Positions 33,444-42,649 of a stretch of 64,000 bases of DNA are shown here, one piece after another (position 1 is the stretch's first letter; every line of letters starts with the position of its first letter). The DNA lies in contig NZ_JACBYW010000010.1 in NCBI RefSeq assembly GCF_013408175.1, forward strand, positions 22,496-86,495, in the 5' to 3' direction. The notes beneath the pieces are model-generated. The model was not told the DNA's origin. It worked only from the letters and a program-made list of their open reading frames with translations, and made no database searches. Made by a program: the position numbers and the translations under genes. The stretch is from Actinopolyspora biskrensis. GTDB taxonomy: Bacteria > Actinomycetota > Actinomycetes > Mycobacteriales > Pseudonocardiaceae.

Positions 33444-34607
33444 TTGCGACTTCTGTTTACTTCTCCGCCGGGAATGGCCCATCTGTATCCGATGACCCCC
33501 CTGGCCCATGCCGCGCGTACCAGCGGGCACGAGGTGCTCGTGGCCACCAGTGGAGCCACGGTGTCGGCCGCCACCGGCGCCGGGCTCCACACAGTGGACA
33601 TAGCTCGTGGGCAAGGGGTCGACCGGCCGTACGAGCAGCTTGCGGAAACGGTCAAGGAGTCCGAGCTCGCTCCTCCGGAGCTCATGGTGGAGGTCGCCAC
33701 CCGTTTCGGAGAGATGAGTGAGCTCATGCTGGACGGACTGGTGCGGACGGCCAAGGCGTGGCGGGCGGACGCGATCGTCTACCCTCCCGCTTTCCCGGCT
33801 GGACTGCTCGCCGCGAAAATATGCGGTATCCACAGCGTCCTGCACGGTTTTGGGTTGCGGCGTCCGACACTCATGCCTGCCATGGAGCAGCTGCTGGATA
33901 CGGCGAGTGGCTGGGGAGTGACAGCGCTGCCCCGAGATCCGGACCTCGAGATCAGCATAAGTCCGCCCACGGTGGAAGCCGCGTCCATGACACCGGACTC
34001 GATGCAGGGACAGGAGAACGCCGATGCCCTGCGTATGCGTTACCTGCCCGAAAACGGCGGAGCGGAGCTTCCGAGTTGGTTGGTCGAGGAGAGCGCACGG
34101 CCACGGGTAGTGGTGACTCTGGGATCGATGCCTTCCACCGTCGGGGACGGTGATGTGCTCTCGGAAATAGTCCGTGGTGCGGGGGACATGGACGTCGAAC
34201 TCGTCCTGATGTCCGCTCGGTCCGACCTTCCGGGGATGCCGGAAAAGATTCCTGACAACGTGCGAATGGTCGGTTGGCTCCCGATTCCCGCGCTTCTGTC
34301 GAGCAGTTCGTCGATTGTCCATCACGGGGGCATGGGGAGCACGTTCGCCGCTTTCGCGGCCGGCGTTCCGCAGGTGGTCGTTCCACATGGAGGGGACCGC
34401 GTCTACAACGCCCAGGTCGTCGACGAGTGCGGTGCCGGGTTGAGCATCCCCCTGTTCGAGGTGGACGAGGCACGAGTCGGGAGAGAGCTTCGGCGCATCT
34501 TGAACACGCCAGGGTATTCGCAGGTCAGCGATGTGATATCGCGAGAGATGGCGGGTGGGATGAGCCCGCATGACGTCGTGCACCGGATGACGGAGATCTT
34601 CTCGTGA
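33444..34607 (+). CDS. Antibiotic-type GT-B glycosyltransferase (GT4)
   Basis: The TTG start at 33444 has GAGGAG at 6-nt spacing and yields MRLLFTSPPGMAHLYPMTPL, aligning with the start of the GT3 paralogue at 28560. The 387 residues include SELMLDGLVR, IVYPPAFPAGLLAAK, VVTLGSMPSTV and the donor site VHHGGMGSTF plus VVVPHGGDRVYN. The GYGH of GT3 is GMAH here, keeping the histidine. It probably adds a second deoxysugar or the same sugar at another site. The next gene, a sugar reductase, starts 87 bp downstream. Confidence 0.9.
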   Translation: MRLLFTSPPGMAHLYPMTPLAHAARTSGHEVLVATSGATVSAATGAGLHTVDIARGQGVDRPYEQLAETVKESELAPPELMVEVATRFGEMSELMLDGLVRTAKAWRADAIVYPPAFPAGLLAAKICGIHSVLHGFGLRRPTLMPAMEQLLDTASGWGVTALPRDPDLEISISPPTVEAASMTPDSMQGQENADALRMRYLPENGGAELPSWLVEESARPRVVVTLGSMPSTVGDGDVLSEIVRGAGDMDVELVLMSARSDLPGMPEKIPDNVRMVGWLPIPALLSSSSSIVHHGGMGSTFAAFAAGVPQVVVPHGGDRVYNAQVVDECGAGLSIPLFEVDEARVGRELRRILNTPGYSQVSDVISREMAGGMSPHDVVHRMTEIFS

Positions 34608-34694
34608 CGGGGAGGTTCTCCTCGTCCCGCCCTCGTGGATCCGTTGTTCGTGCTTCTCGAATTCTGATGGTGAATACCCAGAGTTGGCCGGGAG

Positions 34695-35444
34695 ATGGCT
34701 GTGGAAATTATAGGCAGAGGATTCCTTGCGCGACACTTGAACTTGAATATCGGTGACAGGCACCCGGACGTGACCGTGATCGCGGCCGGTGTGACGAATG
34801 TGGGGACCACTTCGGCGGAGGAGTTCGACAGAGAAGCCACTCTCGTGTACGAAGCATTACGCAGGTGCCGGGCACAGGGGCGTACGGTCGTGTTCTTCTC
34901 CACCGCCTCGGCAGGAATGTACGGTGCGACGGATTCGCCAGGAACGGAGGAGGGAGCGGTGTTTCCCTCCACGGCGTACGGGCGCCACAAACTGGGACTC
35001 GAGCGCGTGTTGGCCACGTCGGGTGCGGACTGGCTGGCACTACGAGTGAGTCACGTCGTGGGGAGCGGGCAGCGGAAGTACCAGCTGATGCCGGCCCTCG
35101 CGAACCAGGTTCGCGCCGGTGCGGTCACGTTGCACAGGGGAGCGGTACGGGACCTGATCGACGCCGAGCACATGGTGAGCATCCTTGACAGGCTTCTGGA
35201 AAAAGGTGTTTCAGGTGAAGTTTTCAACCTGGCTTCCGGTTTTTCGTACTCGGTGGAGGAGATAGTTGGGGAGTTGGAGAGTTCTTTGGGCGTGGTCGCG
35301 AGCAAGAGTGTGGTCGAGTCACCGACGGAGAACGCCTCGGTGAGTGTCGGCAAGATCCGTGAGTATGTTCCGGAGTTCGAGGAGTTCGGATTCGGTCCCG
35401 GGTACTTGTCCCTGTTGCTCGATCGGTACCTGTCGACGTGGTGA
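34695..35444 (+). CDS. NAD-dependent epimerase/dehydratase-type reductase, sugar 4-ketoreductase candidate
   Basis: ATG 34695 gives 249 residues. It has a Rossmann start with a variant loop (EIIGRGFLARHL) and an SDR active site STAYGRHKLGLE (YxxxK), with FFSTASAGMYG supplying the Ser/Thr. It ends with a conserved sugar-binding style region (GEVFNLASGFSYSVEEIVGEL). It is short for an extended SDR. Next to rfbAB and glycosyltransferases it is the best candidate to reduce dTDP-4-keto-6-deoxyglucose to a 6-deoxy-D-hexose such as D-fucose or quinovose. The stereochemistry is unknown. Confidence 0.72.
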   Translation: MAVEIIGRGFLARHLNLNIGDRHPDVTVIAAGVTNVGTTSAEEFDREATLVYEALRRCRAQGRTVVFFSTASAGMYGATDSPGTEEGAVFPSTAYGRHKLGLERVLATSGADWLALRVSHVVGSGQRKYQLMPALANQVRAGAVTLHRGAVRDLIDAEHMVSILDRLLEKGVSGEVFNLASGFSYSVEEIVGELESSLGVVASKSVVESPTENASVSVGKIREYVPEFEEFGFGPGYLSLLLDRYLSTW

Positions 35445-35787
35445 TCGCGCAGGACGGTTGTACGAGCGTGTGACGTCGGGTGATGGTTCCTGCCTCGTGT
35501 TCCGCGATCGATTCGGCGGTGTGGAGGAGGTTCATCGGTGCGTGGCTGTTCCGCACGTGTCGCTCCTCGGAGGGGCCGTACGGCCGAAGCACGGGTCCGG
35601 CGGACCCCGGGAGGAGGGTGTTCCCCTCTCCTCCCCGGAAGAGGGGTGTTGTCGCACCGCTGCAGCTCCGGCGACCGGAAACGGTGCTTGTGATCGATAT
35701 CACCGTCCGTTGACTTCCAGTTGGCTCGAAGTATCACGGTGTCGGGTGTTGCTGGGACCGATCACCGAGACCGATGGGGGAAATTCG
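35445..35787. other. 343-bp gap with an imperfect hairpin, no supported gene
   Basis: An imperfect hairpin (CCCCGGGAGGAG paired with CTCCTCCCCGG, about 35604-35636) may be a terminator for the sugar reductase. The rest is presumed leader and promoter of the second NmrA-like gene. Confidence 0.4.
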
Positions 35788-36612
35788 ATGATTCTGGTGA
35801 CGTCGGCGACCGGGAACGTGGGTGGCCACCTGGTGCGCCAGCTGCACGAGTCCGGTTTCGCGGTGCGGGCGATGACCCGGGAGCCGAGCCGGGCCAGCGT
35901 GCCTGCCGGAGTGGAGATCGTGGAAGGGGACCTCGAGGCCCCGGAATCCCTCGGGGAGGTTTTCGACGGGGTTACCGGTTTCTTCGTCCTGGGGACGACG
36001 GGAGACCTTTCCGGCGTGCTCGGCAGGGCCTCGGCCGCCGGCGTGAAACGAGTCGTGCTGGTGTCCACGTTCCTGGCCCGGACACATCCGGATTCCGCCA
36101 TCGGACGGGGTTCGCTGGAGGCGGAACGGCTCGTACGGGAGAGCGATCTCGAGGAGACCGTGCTGCGCCCCTGGGAGTACGCCTCGAACGTGACGGCGTG
36201 GGCGGAGGAGGTACGTGTCGAGGGCGTGGTGCGTCCTCCGACGGCGGGGCTGCCGTCTCCCGCCGTCCATCCCGCCGACATCGCCTCGCTGGCGGCGCAC
36301 GCGTTGACGGAGGAGGGGCACGGCGGGCAGACCTACCCGTTGACCGGGCCCGAGGAGCTGACACCGCGGGACAAGGTGCGTGCCCTGGGCGAGGCTCTCG
36401 GGCGCGAACTCGGCTACGAGGAGCGGCAGGACCAGCGGGAACTGGAGCGGCTCTCCGAGCAGGCGCCGGACGAAACTACGGCCGGCTTGATGGTTCCCGG
36501 GGTCTGCTCCCTGGAAAGCCCCGGGGTGACCGACACCGTGGAGCGGATCACCGGCAGCCCGGCCCGGAGCTTCGGGCAGTGGGCCGCGGAGAATGCGCAC
36601 CTTTTCCGGTGA
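35788..36612 (+). CDS. NmrA-like NAD(P)-binding oxidoreductase, paralogue 2
   Basis: ATG 35788 follows GGGGGAAA and gives 274 residues. The nucleotide-binding loop is SATGNVGGHLV. VVLVSTFLARTHPDSAIG and VLRPWEYASNVTAWAEE match paralogue 1 at 27362 closely, as does the C-terminus FGQWAAENAHLFR. The two copies diverge in residues 70-90 and 210-250, where substrate selectivity may lie. It is the last gene before the large gap that precedes the polyketide core. Function in the pathway is unknown. Confidence 0.8.
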   Translation: MILVTSATGNVGGHLVRQLHESGFAVRAMTREPSRASVPAGVEIVEGDLEAPESLGEVFDGVTGFFVLGTTGDLSGVLGRASAAGVKRVVLVSTFLARTHPDSAIGRGSLEAERLVRESDLEETVLRPWEYASNVTAWAEEVRVEGVVRPPTAGLPSPAVHPADIASLAAHALTEEGHGGQTYPLTGPEELTPRDKVRALGEALGRELGYEERQDQRELERLSEQAPDETTAGLMVPGVCSLESPGVTDTVERITGSPARSFGQWAAENAHLFR

Positions 36613-36854
36613 ACGGTTTCCCGCCGTGGTGATCGTCATCCGCAGGAAGGAGGGTCACTTCGCCGCCCGGAGGACGACAGGAGCGTTGCCAGCACGCGAC
36701 GTGACTGGCCCCGTGCCCCGCGCGGACCTCGTTCGAGACGGTTTCGGAAAGTCCGGGAACTCCGGCGAACTCTTCGTCGGTGGTTTCGACCGGCCGGCGT
36801 GGATGCGTGTTCGTGGGGGCTCGGGCCTCGTTCTCGGGTGTTCGTTTCCCGACC

Positions 36855-36889
36855 GGTGACGCGCACTCATCGCGTGAGTGCGCGTCACC
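36855..36889. terminator. 15-bp perfect hairpin
   Basis: GGTGACGCGCACTCA pairs perfectly with TGAGTGCGCGTCACC across a TCGCG loop. It lies about 240 bp after the NmrA-like gene and about 70 bp before the MFS remnant. It may be a terminator, or an operator left over from the lost MFS gene. Confidence 0.65.
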
Positions 36890-36957
36890 CGCTTCGCGGT
36901 TCGCGAGGTTTCGTTGGCCAGACCGCTGCCCGTGCCGACGCTCGAGGTGGTGACCAC

Positions 36958-37170
36958 AGGCGCTGGTGGGGGCTGGTGGTAACAGCGCTGGCACACCTGC
37001 TGATCACACTGGACGCCACGATCGTCAACGTCGCTCTGCTGCCGCCCGGCAAGACCGCGGCATCTCGGCGACGGGCCGCCCCCGGGGCATCACCGCCCAC
37101 GCGCTCGCTTTCGCGGTACTCGTGGTGCCGGTCTCGGTGAACCCGCTGTTGGGCAAAGGGTTTCCGGCGG
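36958..37170 (+). pseudogene. Remnant of a DHA2-type MFS exporter gene
   Basis: One frame (36958-37038) reads RRWWGLVVTALAHLLITLD and then ATIVNVAL, the first helix and motif of 14-helix drug exporters. The continuation AARQD.GIS.T..P..ITAHALAF is found in the next frame (about 37035-37110), matching the second-helix region of the same family. After that the sequence is unrecognisable. A frameshift plus a large deletion have destroyed the gene. It lies between the tailoring and polyketide modules. Confidence 0.7.
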
Positions 37171-37632
37171 GGGCTGACCCGCGTGTGAGGCAGGAGTCAC
37201 TGCTCGGCAGCGACCGGAAACCGCTCCGAGCGGTGACCTCGCGTGTCGAACGGTGACACTTGCTCACCACCCCGCCGCACCTGTGCTCCGTCCGGGGCTC
37301 GCCCCGAACCGGTGGGAGGCGCTCCGCCCGGCCGTGCGTCCGTGGTGGGCGCCCGCACCACCGTGGGCCACGTCCCCCCCGGGGCGCCGCTTCCGGGAGG
37401 GTCACATGCGCGATCTTGCGTAGTTATTGCTTTTTCTTGTGAAAGTTTTCCCGCGGCACCGTTGACGAGAGGACGGTGTGGCGAAGAAACTGGGAACCAG
37501 GATGGAGATCCCGTGTAGTCGGGGTCTCCGCTTCTGGGGTCCGGGTGCTCCGGCCGCGCTTTCCGTGGTCGTGCTTTTCCTTTCCCCTGCTTCGTCGCCC
37601 CGATTTTCGCGGGGAGGGGGGCTCTTTTCAAC
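37171..37632. other. Non-coding leader region upstream of the polyketide operon
   Basis: No gene is supported here. An AT-richer stretch near 37415-37445 (TAGTTATTGCTTTTTCTTG) is the most likely promoter area for the polyketide operon. Confidence 0.4.
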
Positions 37633-37661
37633 GGCCCCGCGGCGCTCCGGTCCGCGGGGCC
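37633..37661 (+). terminator. Terminator-like hairpin in the leader of the polyketide operon
   Basis: GGCCCCGCGG-N9-CCGCGGGGCC is a perfect 10-bp stem followed by TTTCGATTCTTT on the plus strand. It lies 157 bp upstream of the first oxygenase start. If the promoter is upstream of it, it would act as an attenuator in a 5-prime leader. Confidence 0.6.
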
Positions 37662-37817
37662 TTTCGATTCTTTCCGGGTTTTATTCGGGAGGGTGCGGAG
37701 CAGGGGGTTCGCGTTTCCTTCGGCCTTTTCGTGCAGTTCACGCGGAGTGCCGCTTTCGGAAGGTACGGGAAAGAATCTGCCCCCGCTTGGCGGGCGCGGA
37801 CTCCGATGGAGGTTTTT

Positions 37818-39284
37818 GTGGAAAATTCCGTGATTATCGTGGGAGCGGGTCCGACCGGCTTGATGCTCGCCGGGGAGCTGCGGCTCTCCGGGGTTCCGGT
37901 GACGGTTCTGGAGCGGCTTCGAGAGCCCACCGGACAGTCCCGCGGGCTCGGGTTCACCGCCCGTGCCATGGAAGTGCTCGATCAACGGGGCCTGCTGTCC
38001 CGCTTCGACAGCGTGGCGACCAGCACTTCCGGGCACTTCGGCGGGATCGAGCTGGACTTCGGGGTTCTGGAGGACGGGCACTTCGGTGCCCGGGGGATCC
38101 CCCAGGCGCGCACCGAGGCCGTTCTGGAGGAGTGGGCCACCGAGCTGGGGGCCGAGGTGCGGCGGGGGTGCGAGCTCGTCGATCTCACCGACGACGGTTC
38201 CGGGGTGGACGTCGACTTCGAGGGCCCACAGGGCGCGGAGCGGCTGCGTGCCTCGTACCTGGTTGGGTGCGACGGCGGGCGCAGCACCACGCGCAAGAAG
38301 ACCGGGATCGACTTCCCCGGCAGCGAACCGACCCTGGAGATGTTTCTCGGCGACGTGCGGGGGATGGGGCTGCGCTCGCGCTTCCTGGGCGAGAAGGTGA
38401 CCGGCGGCATGGTGATGGCCGCTCCCCTGGAGGACGACGTCGACCGCATCATCGTGTGCGAACGGGGGACCCCGCCCAAACAGCGCACCGAACCCCCGGA
38501 CTTCTCGGAGGTCGCCGCTGCGTGGGAACGCTTGACCGGGGAGGACATCCACGACGCGACACCGCTGTGGGTCAGTGCCTTCAGCGACGCCGCTCGCCAG
38601 GCCGCGGAGTACCGGAGGGGGCGCGTGCTGCTGGCGGGTGACGCCGCCCATGTTCACCTGCCCGCGGGAGGCCAGGGGCTCAGCGTTGGGGTGCAGGATG
38701 CCGTGAACCTCGGGTGGAAGCTCGCCGCCGTCCTCAACGGGTGGGCACCGAACGGTTTGCTGGACACCTACCACGAGGAGCGCCACGCGGTGGGTGTGCG
38801 GTTGCTGCGGAACACGCGCGCTCAGGGGCTGCTCTACCTGACTGGTGAGCACATGCGGCCGTTGCGCGAGATCTTCGCCGAGCTGCTCGAGCACGGTGAG
38901 GTGGCCCGGTATCTCGCCGGCATGGTCAGCGGCTTGGACATCACCTACGAGGTGGGACCGGGGGACCACCCGTTGCTGGGCAAGCGGCTACCACCGCGAA
39001 AGCTGCTGACCGGATCCGGAGTCACCAGCACCGCGGAGCTGCTGCGCTCGGGCAGGGGACTGCTGTTGCACGGCGGCGACGCGGGGATTCGCGAGTCCGT
39101 CTCCGGATGGGCGGACCGCGTCGACGTCGTCGCGGCCGAGTCCGCCGAAGACGCGGACCGGGACTTCTTCACGAAGGACACCGACGCCGTCCTGGTGCGA
39201 CCGGACGGCCACGTCGTGTGGGCGACCCCGGGTGGAGGGGAACTGGGTGCGGCGCTGCGGCGCTGGTTCGGTTCCCCGGCGTGA
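37818..39284 (+). CDS. FAD-dependent aromatic hydroxylase, angucycline PgaE/UrdE type
   Basis: I chose GTG 37818 because GGAGG lies 5 nt upstream; ATG 37806 lacks a site. The 488 residues match the ~490 of PgaE. FAD motif IIVGAGPTGLMLAGELRL is at residues 6-23, the DG motif region at YLVGCDGGRSTTRK, and GDAAHVHLPAGGQG is the second FAD motif. SRGLGFTARAMEVLDQRG and GHFGGIELDFG are typical of angucycline C-12 hydroxylases. The C-terminal thioredoxin-like domain ends in ALRRWFG. It opens the E-F-A-B-C order of angucycline clusters. The product would be the quinone or 12-hydroxylated intermediate. Confidence 0.92.
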   Translation: MENSVIIVGAGPTGLMLAGELRLSGVPVTVLERLREPTGQSRGLGFTARAMEVLDQRGLLSRFDSVATSTSGHFGGIELDFGVLEDGHFGARGIPQARTEAVLEEWATELGAEVRRGCELVDLTDDGSGVDVDFEGPQGAERLRASYLVGCDGGRSTTRKKTGIDFPGSEPTLEMFLGDVRGMGLRSRFLGEKVTGGMVMAAPLEDDVDRIIVCERGTPPKQRTEPPDFSEVAAAWERLTGEDIHDATPLWVSAFSDAARQAAEYRRGRVLLAGDAAHVHLPAGGQGLSVGVQDAVNLGWKLAAVLNGWAPNGLLDTYHEERHAVGVRLLRNTRAQGLLYLTGEHMRPLREIFAELLEHGEVARYLAGMVSGLDITYEVGPGDHPLLGKRLPPRKLLTGSGVTSTAELLRSGRGLLLHGGDAGIRESVSGWADRVDVVAAESAEDADRDFFTKDTDAVLVRPDGHVVWATPGGGELGAALRRWFGSPA

Positions 39285-39362
39285 TCCGCCGCCGTCGGCG
39301 ACTGCGCCTCCACCGGTGTGCTTCTCGATTTTTCCGAACGATCACGAACGGAGAGAACCAGC

Positions 39363-39692
39363 ATGTACAGCACGTTGATAGTGGCGCGGATGGACCCGTC
39401 CGCCAGTCAGGACGTGGCCGGGCTCTTCACGGAGTTCGACAGCACGGAGATGCCCCGTGTGATGGGGACGCGGCGTCGTCAGCTGTTCTCCTACAGAGGG
39501 TTGTACTTCCACCTCCAGGACTTCGACTCCGACGACGGCGGCGAAGCGATCGAGCGCGCCAAGAGCGACCCGCGTTTCGTGGCCATCAGCAACGACCTGA
39601 AGCCCTTCATCGGAGCCTACGACCCGGAGACCTGGCGGTCTCCCTCGGACGCCATGGCGACCCGCTTCTACTACTGGGAGGACTCGGAATGA
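39363..39692 (+). CDS. TcmI-family polyketide cyclase (angucycline F type)
   Basis: ATG 39363 has GGAGAG upstream and gives 109 residues, the standard length. TLIVARMDP, then [19 protein letters not shown] and [16 protein letters not shown] follow the TcmI/JadI/PgaF pattern of ferredoxin-like dimeric cyclases. In angucycline pathways this enzyme closes the later rings to give the angular benz[a]anthracene. Its partner aromatase is encoded at 47329. Confidence 0.93.
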   Translation: MYSTLIVARMDPSASQDVAGLFTEFDSTEMPRVMGTRRRQLFSYRGLYFHLQDFDSDDGGEAIERAKSDPRFVAISNDLKPFIGAYDPETWRSPSDAMATRFYYWEDSE

Positions 39693-39744
39693 CCGGAACG
39701 GGGATCCGGGAGGGCTGCCCGTCCTCGCACGAGGGAGGACTGTC

Positions 39745-41013
39745 TTGAACCGGCGAGTCGTGATCACCGGAATGGGCGTGCTCGCACCGGGTGGGACGGG
39801 GACGAAGGCGTTCTGGAAGTTGTTGACCGAGGGGCGGACGGCCACCAGGAGAATATCCCTGTTCGACCCCTCCCCCTTTCGTTCCCAGGTCGCGGCCGAG
39901 ATCGACTTCGATGGTGCGGAGCACGGGCTGAAGCCGCAGGAAACACGTCGCATGGACCGTGCCACTCAGCTGGCGGTCGTCGCGACCCGGGAAGCGATGA
40001 CGGACAGCGGTCTGGAGGACCGGGAGTTCGACCCGCACCGCACCGGTGTGACCGTGGGAAGCGCCGTGGGCGCGACCATGGGGCTGGAGCAGGAGTACCG
40101 CGTCGTCAGCAACGACGGTGACTCGTGGTTGGTGGATCACGAGTACGCGGTCCCGCATTTGTACAACCATCTCGTTCCCAGCTCGATCGCCACGGAGGTC
40201 GCCTGGTCGGTGGGTGCCGAGGGGGCGGCCGCGGTCGTTTCCGCGGGATGCACCTCCGGGCTGGACTCGGTCGGTTACGCCTGTGACCTGATTCGGGAGG
40301 GGACGACCGACGTGATGATCGCCGGGGCCACGGACGCCCCGATATCGCCGATCACTTCGGCGTGCTTCGACGCGATCAAGGCGACGACGCCGCGCAACGA
40401 CGATCCGGAGCACGCTTCGCGGCCCTTCGACGGAACTCGCAGCGGTTTCGTGCTCGGTGAGGGCGCGGCGATGTTCGTGCTTGAGGACCTGGAAAGCGCC
40501 CGACGGCGCGGAGCCACGGTCTACGCCGAGATAGCCGGGTACGCCTCGCGTTGCAACGCCTTCCACATGACGGGGTTGCGCGCGGACGGGCGGGAGATGG
40601 CCGAAGCCGTCAGGATCGCGCTGAACGAGGGCGGCCTGGACCCGACCGACATCGACTACGTCAACGCGCACGGATCGGGCACCAAGCAGAACGACCGCCA
40701 CGAGACCGCCGCGTTCAAGAGGAGTCTGGGCGAGCACGCCTACAGGGTTCCGGTCAGTTCCATCAAGTCCATGGTGGGGCACTCGCTCGGGGCGATCGGC
40801 TCCGTCGAGATAGCGGCTTCCGCGCTGGCCATCGACAACGACGTCGTACCGCCGACCGCGAACCTGCACGAGCCCGACCCCGAGTGCGATCTGGACTACG
40901 TGCCGTTGACGGCCCGGGAGCAACGCACCCGTGCGGTGCTGACCGTGGGAAGTGGTTTCGGCGGGTTCCAGAGCGCGATGGTGCTGACCGGAGCGGATCG
41001 GAGGAGTTCTTGA
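39745..41013 (+). CDS. Type II PKS ketosynthase alpha subunit
   Basis: The TTG start at 39745 has GGGAGGA upstream, giving 422 residues. The nucleophile cysteine is in [12 protein letters not shown]; the two catalytic histidines are in [13 protein letters not shown] and [27 protein letters not shown] is standard for KS-alpha. It catalyses iterative decarboxylative condensation of malonyl-ACP with the chain-length-factor subunit. Its stop overlaps the TTG start of the CLF gene, ensuring equal expression. Confidence 0.98.
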   Translation: MNRRVVITGMGVLAPGGTGTKAFWKLLTEGRTATRRISLFDPSPFRSQVAAEIDFDGAEHGLKPQETRRMDRATQLAVVATREAMTDSGLEDREFDPHRTGVTVGSAVGATMGLEQEYRVVSNDGDSWLVDHEYAVPHLYNHLVPSSIATEVAWSVGAEGAAAVVSAGCTSGLDSVGYACDLIREGTTDVMIAGATDAPISPITSACFDAIKATTPRNDDPEHASRPFDGTRSGFVLGEGAAMFVLEDLESARRRGATVYAEIAGYASRCNAFHMTGLRADGREMAEAVRIALNEGGLDPTDIDYVNAHGSGTKQNDRHETAAFKRSLGEHAYRVPVSSIKSMVGHSLGAIGSVEIAASALAIDNDVVPPTANLHEPDPECDLDYVPLTAREQRTRAVLTVGSGFGGFQSAMVLTGADRRSS

Positions 41014-42227
41014 GTGCGCCGGTGGTGATAACAGGGGTCGGAGTCACCGCGCCCAACGGTTTGGGCACCCGGGATTACTGGTCGGCGACGCTGGAGGGAC
41101 GCAGCGGCATCGACGTGGTCAGCCGGTTCGACCCGGAGCAGTATCCCTCCAGACTGGCCGGTGAGGTCCCCGGTTTCGAGCCGACCGAGCACCTCCCGAG
41201 GAAGCTGATCCCGCAGACCGATCACATGACCCGGTTGGCCCTGGTGGCGGCCGATTGGGCGATCGCCGACGCCGGGGTGGTGCCGGAGGAGCTGTCCGAG
41301 TTCGACATGGGAGTGGTCACGGCGAGCTCTTCCGGCGGATTCGAGTTCGGGCACCGGGAGCTGCAGAACCTGTGCGCCAAGGGAAACGAGTACGTCAGCG
41401 CCTACCAGTCGTTCGCGTGGTTCTACGCGGTCAACACGGGCCAGATCTCGATCCGCAACGGCATGCGCGGTCCGAGCGGGGTCGTGGTCAGCGACCAGGC
41501 CGGTGGGCTCGACGCCGTCGCTCAGGCCCGCAGGCAGATCCGCAAGGGGGTCGAGCTGGTCGTTTCCGGGGGCGTGGACGGGTCGATCTGTCCGTGGGGC
41601 TGGGTGGCCCAGATGGCCGGTGGGCGGCTGAGTCCGGTGAACGACGCGGAGCGGGCTTATCTGCCCTTCGACTCCGAAGCAGCCGGTCACGTCCCGGGGG
41701 AGGGCGGGGCGATCCTGCTGGTGGAGGACCGCGAAGCCGCACGTCGCCGCGGGGCGGACGACGTCTACGCGGAGGTCGCCGGATACGGGGCCACTCTGGA
41801 CCCTCCGCCGGGCAGCGGCCGCGAGCCGGGGCTGCGGCGTGCCGTGGAACTGGCTCTGCGGGACGCGTCCGTCGGGCCGGACGAGGTGGACGCGGTGTTC
41901 GCCGACGCAGCGGCCGTCCCCGAGCTGGACCGCGTCGAGGCCGAGGTGATCACGGAGCTGTTCGGGGAGTACGGAGTTCCGGTGACGGCGCCGAAGACGA
42001 TGACCGGGCGGTTGTACTCGGGGGCCGCGGCGTTGGATCTCGTCGCCGCCGTGCTCGCCATCCGGGACGGGGTCGTGCCACCGACCGTCAACGTGAGCGG
42101 GGCGCCCGAGTACGCCCTCGACCTGGTGGTCGGTTCCCCGCGCGCCGCGGACCTGGGAACCGCGATGGTGCTCGCCAGGGGCCAGGGCGGTTTCAACTCG
42201 GCGATGATCGTTCGCCGCCCCGACTGA
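41010..42227 (+). CDS. Type II PKS chain length factor (KS-beta)
   Basis: The TTG start at 41010 overlaps the KS-alpha stop, with GAGGAG just upstream. It gives 405 residues. The active-site cysteine is replaced by glutamine in [12 protein letters not shown], the hallmark of CLFs, which decarboxylate malonyl-ACP to prime the chain. [17 protein letters not shown] and [17 protein letters not shown] follow the family. It sets the chain length; by context with angucycline-type cyclases a decaketide (C20) is expected (inference). Confidence 0.97.
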   Translation: MSAPVVITGVGVTAPNGLGTRDYWSATLEGRSGIDVVSRFDPEQYPSRLAGEVPGFEPTEHLPRKLIPQTDHMTRLALVAADWAIADAGVVPEELSEFDMGVVTASSSGGFEFGHRELQNLCAKGNEYVSAYQSFAWFYAVNTGQISIRNGMRGPSGVVVSDQAGGLDAVAQARRQIRKGVELVVSGGVDGSICPWGWVAQMAGGRLSPVNDAERAYLPFDSEAAGHVPGEGGAILLVEDREAARRRGADDVYAEVAGYGATLDPPPGSGREPGLRRAVELALRDASVGPDEVDAVFADAAAVPELDRVEAEVITELFGEYGVPVTAPKTMTGRLYSGAAALDLVAAVLAIRDGVVPPTVNVSGAPEYALDLVVGSPRAADLGTAMVLARGQGGFNSAMIVRRPD

Positions 42228-42270
42228 TCTCCCCGAGCGGTGACGTGGCCGCTCTCCGGCCTCCCGGTGC

Positions 42271-42302
42271 GGCGAGGCCCGGCTCCCGTGCGGGGCCTCG
42301 CC
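42271..42302 (+). terminator. Hairpin between the CLF and ACP genes
   Basis: GGCGAGGCCC-N12-GGGCCTCGCC is a perfect 10-bp stem in the 128-bp gap. There is no U-tract. It may stabilise the upstream mRNA or partially attenuate, so that ACP and downstream genes are separately tuned. Confidence 0.5.
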
Positions 42303-42355
42303 CGCGTGGACGGGCCCTTTTCCCGAGGAATCAACACACGAAGGAGCAGTGGAAC

Positions 42356-42604
42356 ATGTCCGGACAGGAAATCACGATCGACGATCTCAAGAGGGTGCTG
42401 ACCGAGGCTGCCGGCGTCGAGGACGGAGTAGAGATAGGTTCCGATTCGCTCGACACCGAGTTCGAGGAGCTCGGATACGACTCGCTGGCGCTTCTGGAGG
42501 TGGCGGGGCGCATCCAGCGCGAGTACGGGGTCGAGCTGGACGACGACACCGCCACCTCCGCCCGGACGCCGCGCTTGCTCCTCTCCGCCGTCAACGGTGG
42601 CTGA
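42356..42604 (+). CDS. Type II PKS acyl carrier protein
   Basis: ATG 42356 has AAGGAG at 9-nt spacing, giving 82 residues. The phosphopantetheine serine is in ELGYDSLALLEV. The protein is acidic and helical as expected (TIDDLKRVLTEAAG at the N-terminus). It carries the growing chain. No phosphopantetheinyl transferase is encoded nearby, so activation must come from elsewhere in the genome. Confidence 0.97.
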   Translation: MSGQEITIDDLKRVLTEAAGVEDGVEIGSDSLDTEFEELGYDSLALLEVAGRIQREYGVELDDDTATSARTPRLLLSAVNGG

Positions 42605-42649
42605 GCTTCCGTCCGGGACCACGAGTGACCAGGTCAGAGGAGGGTTTTC

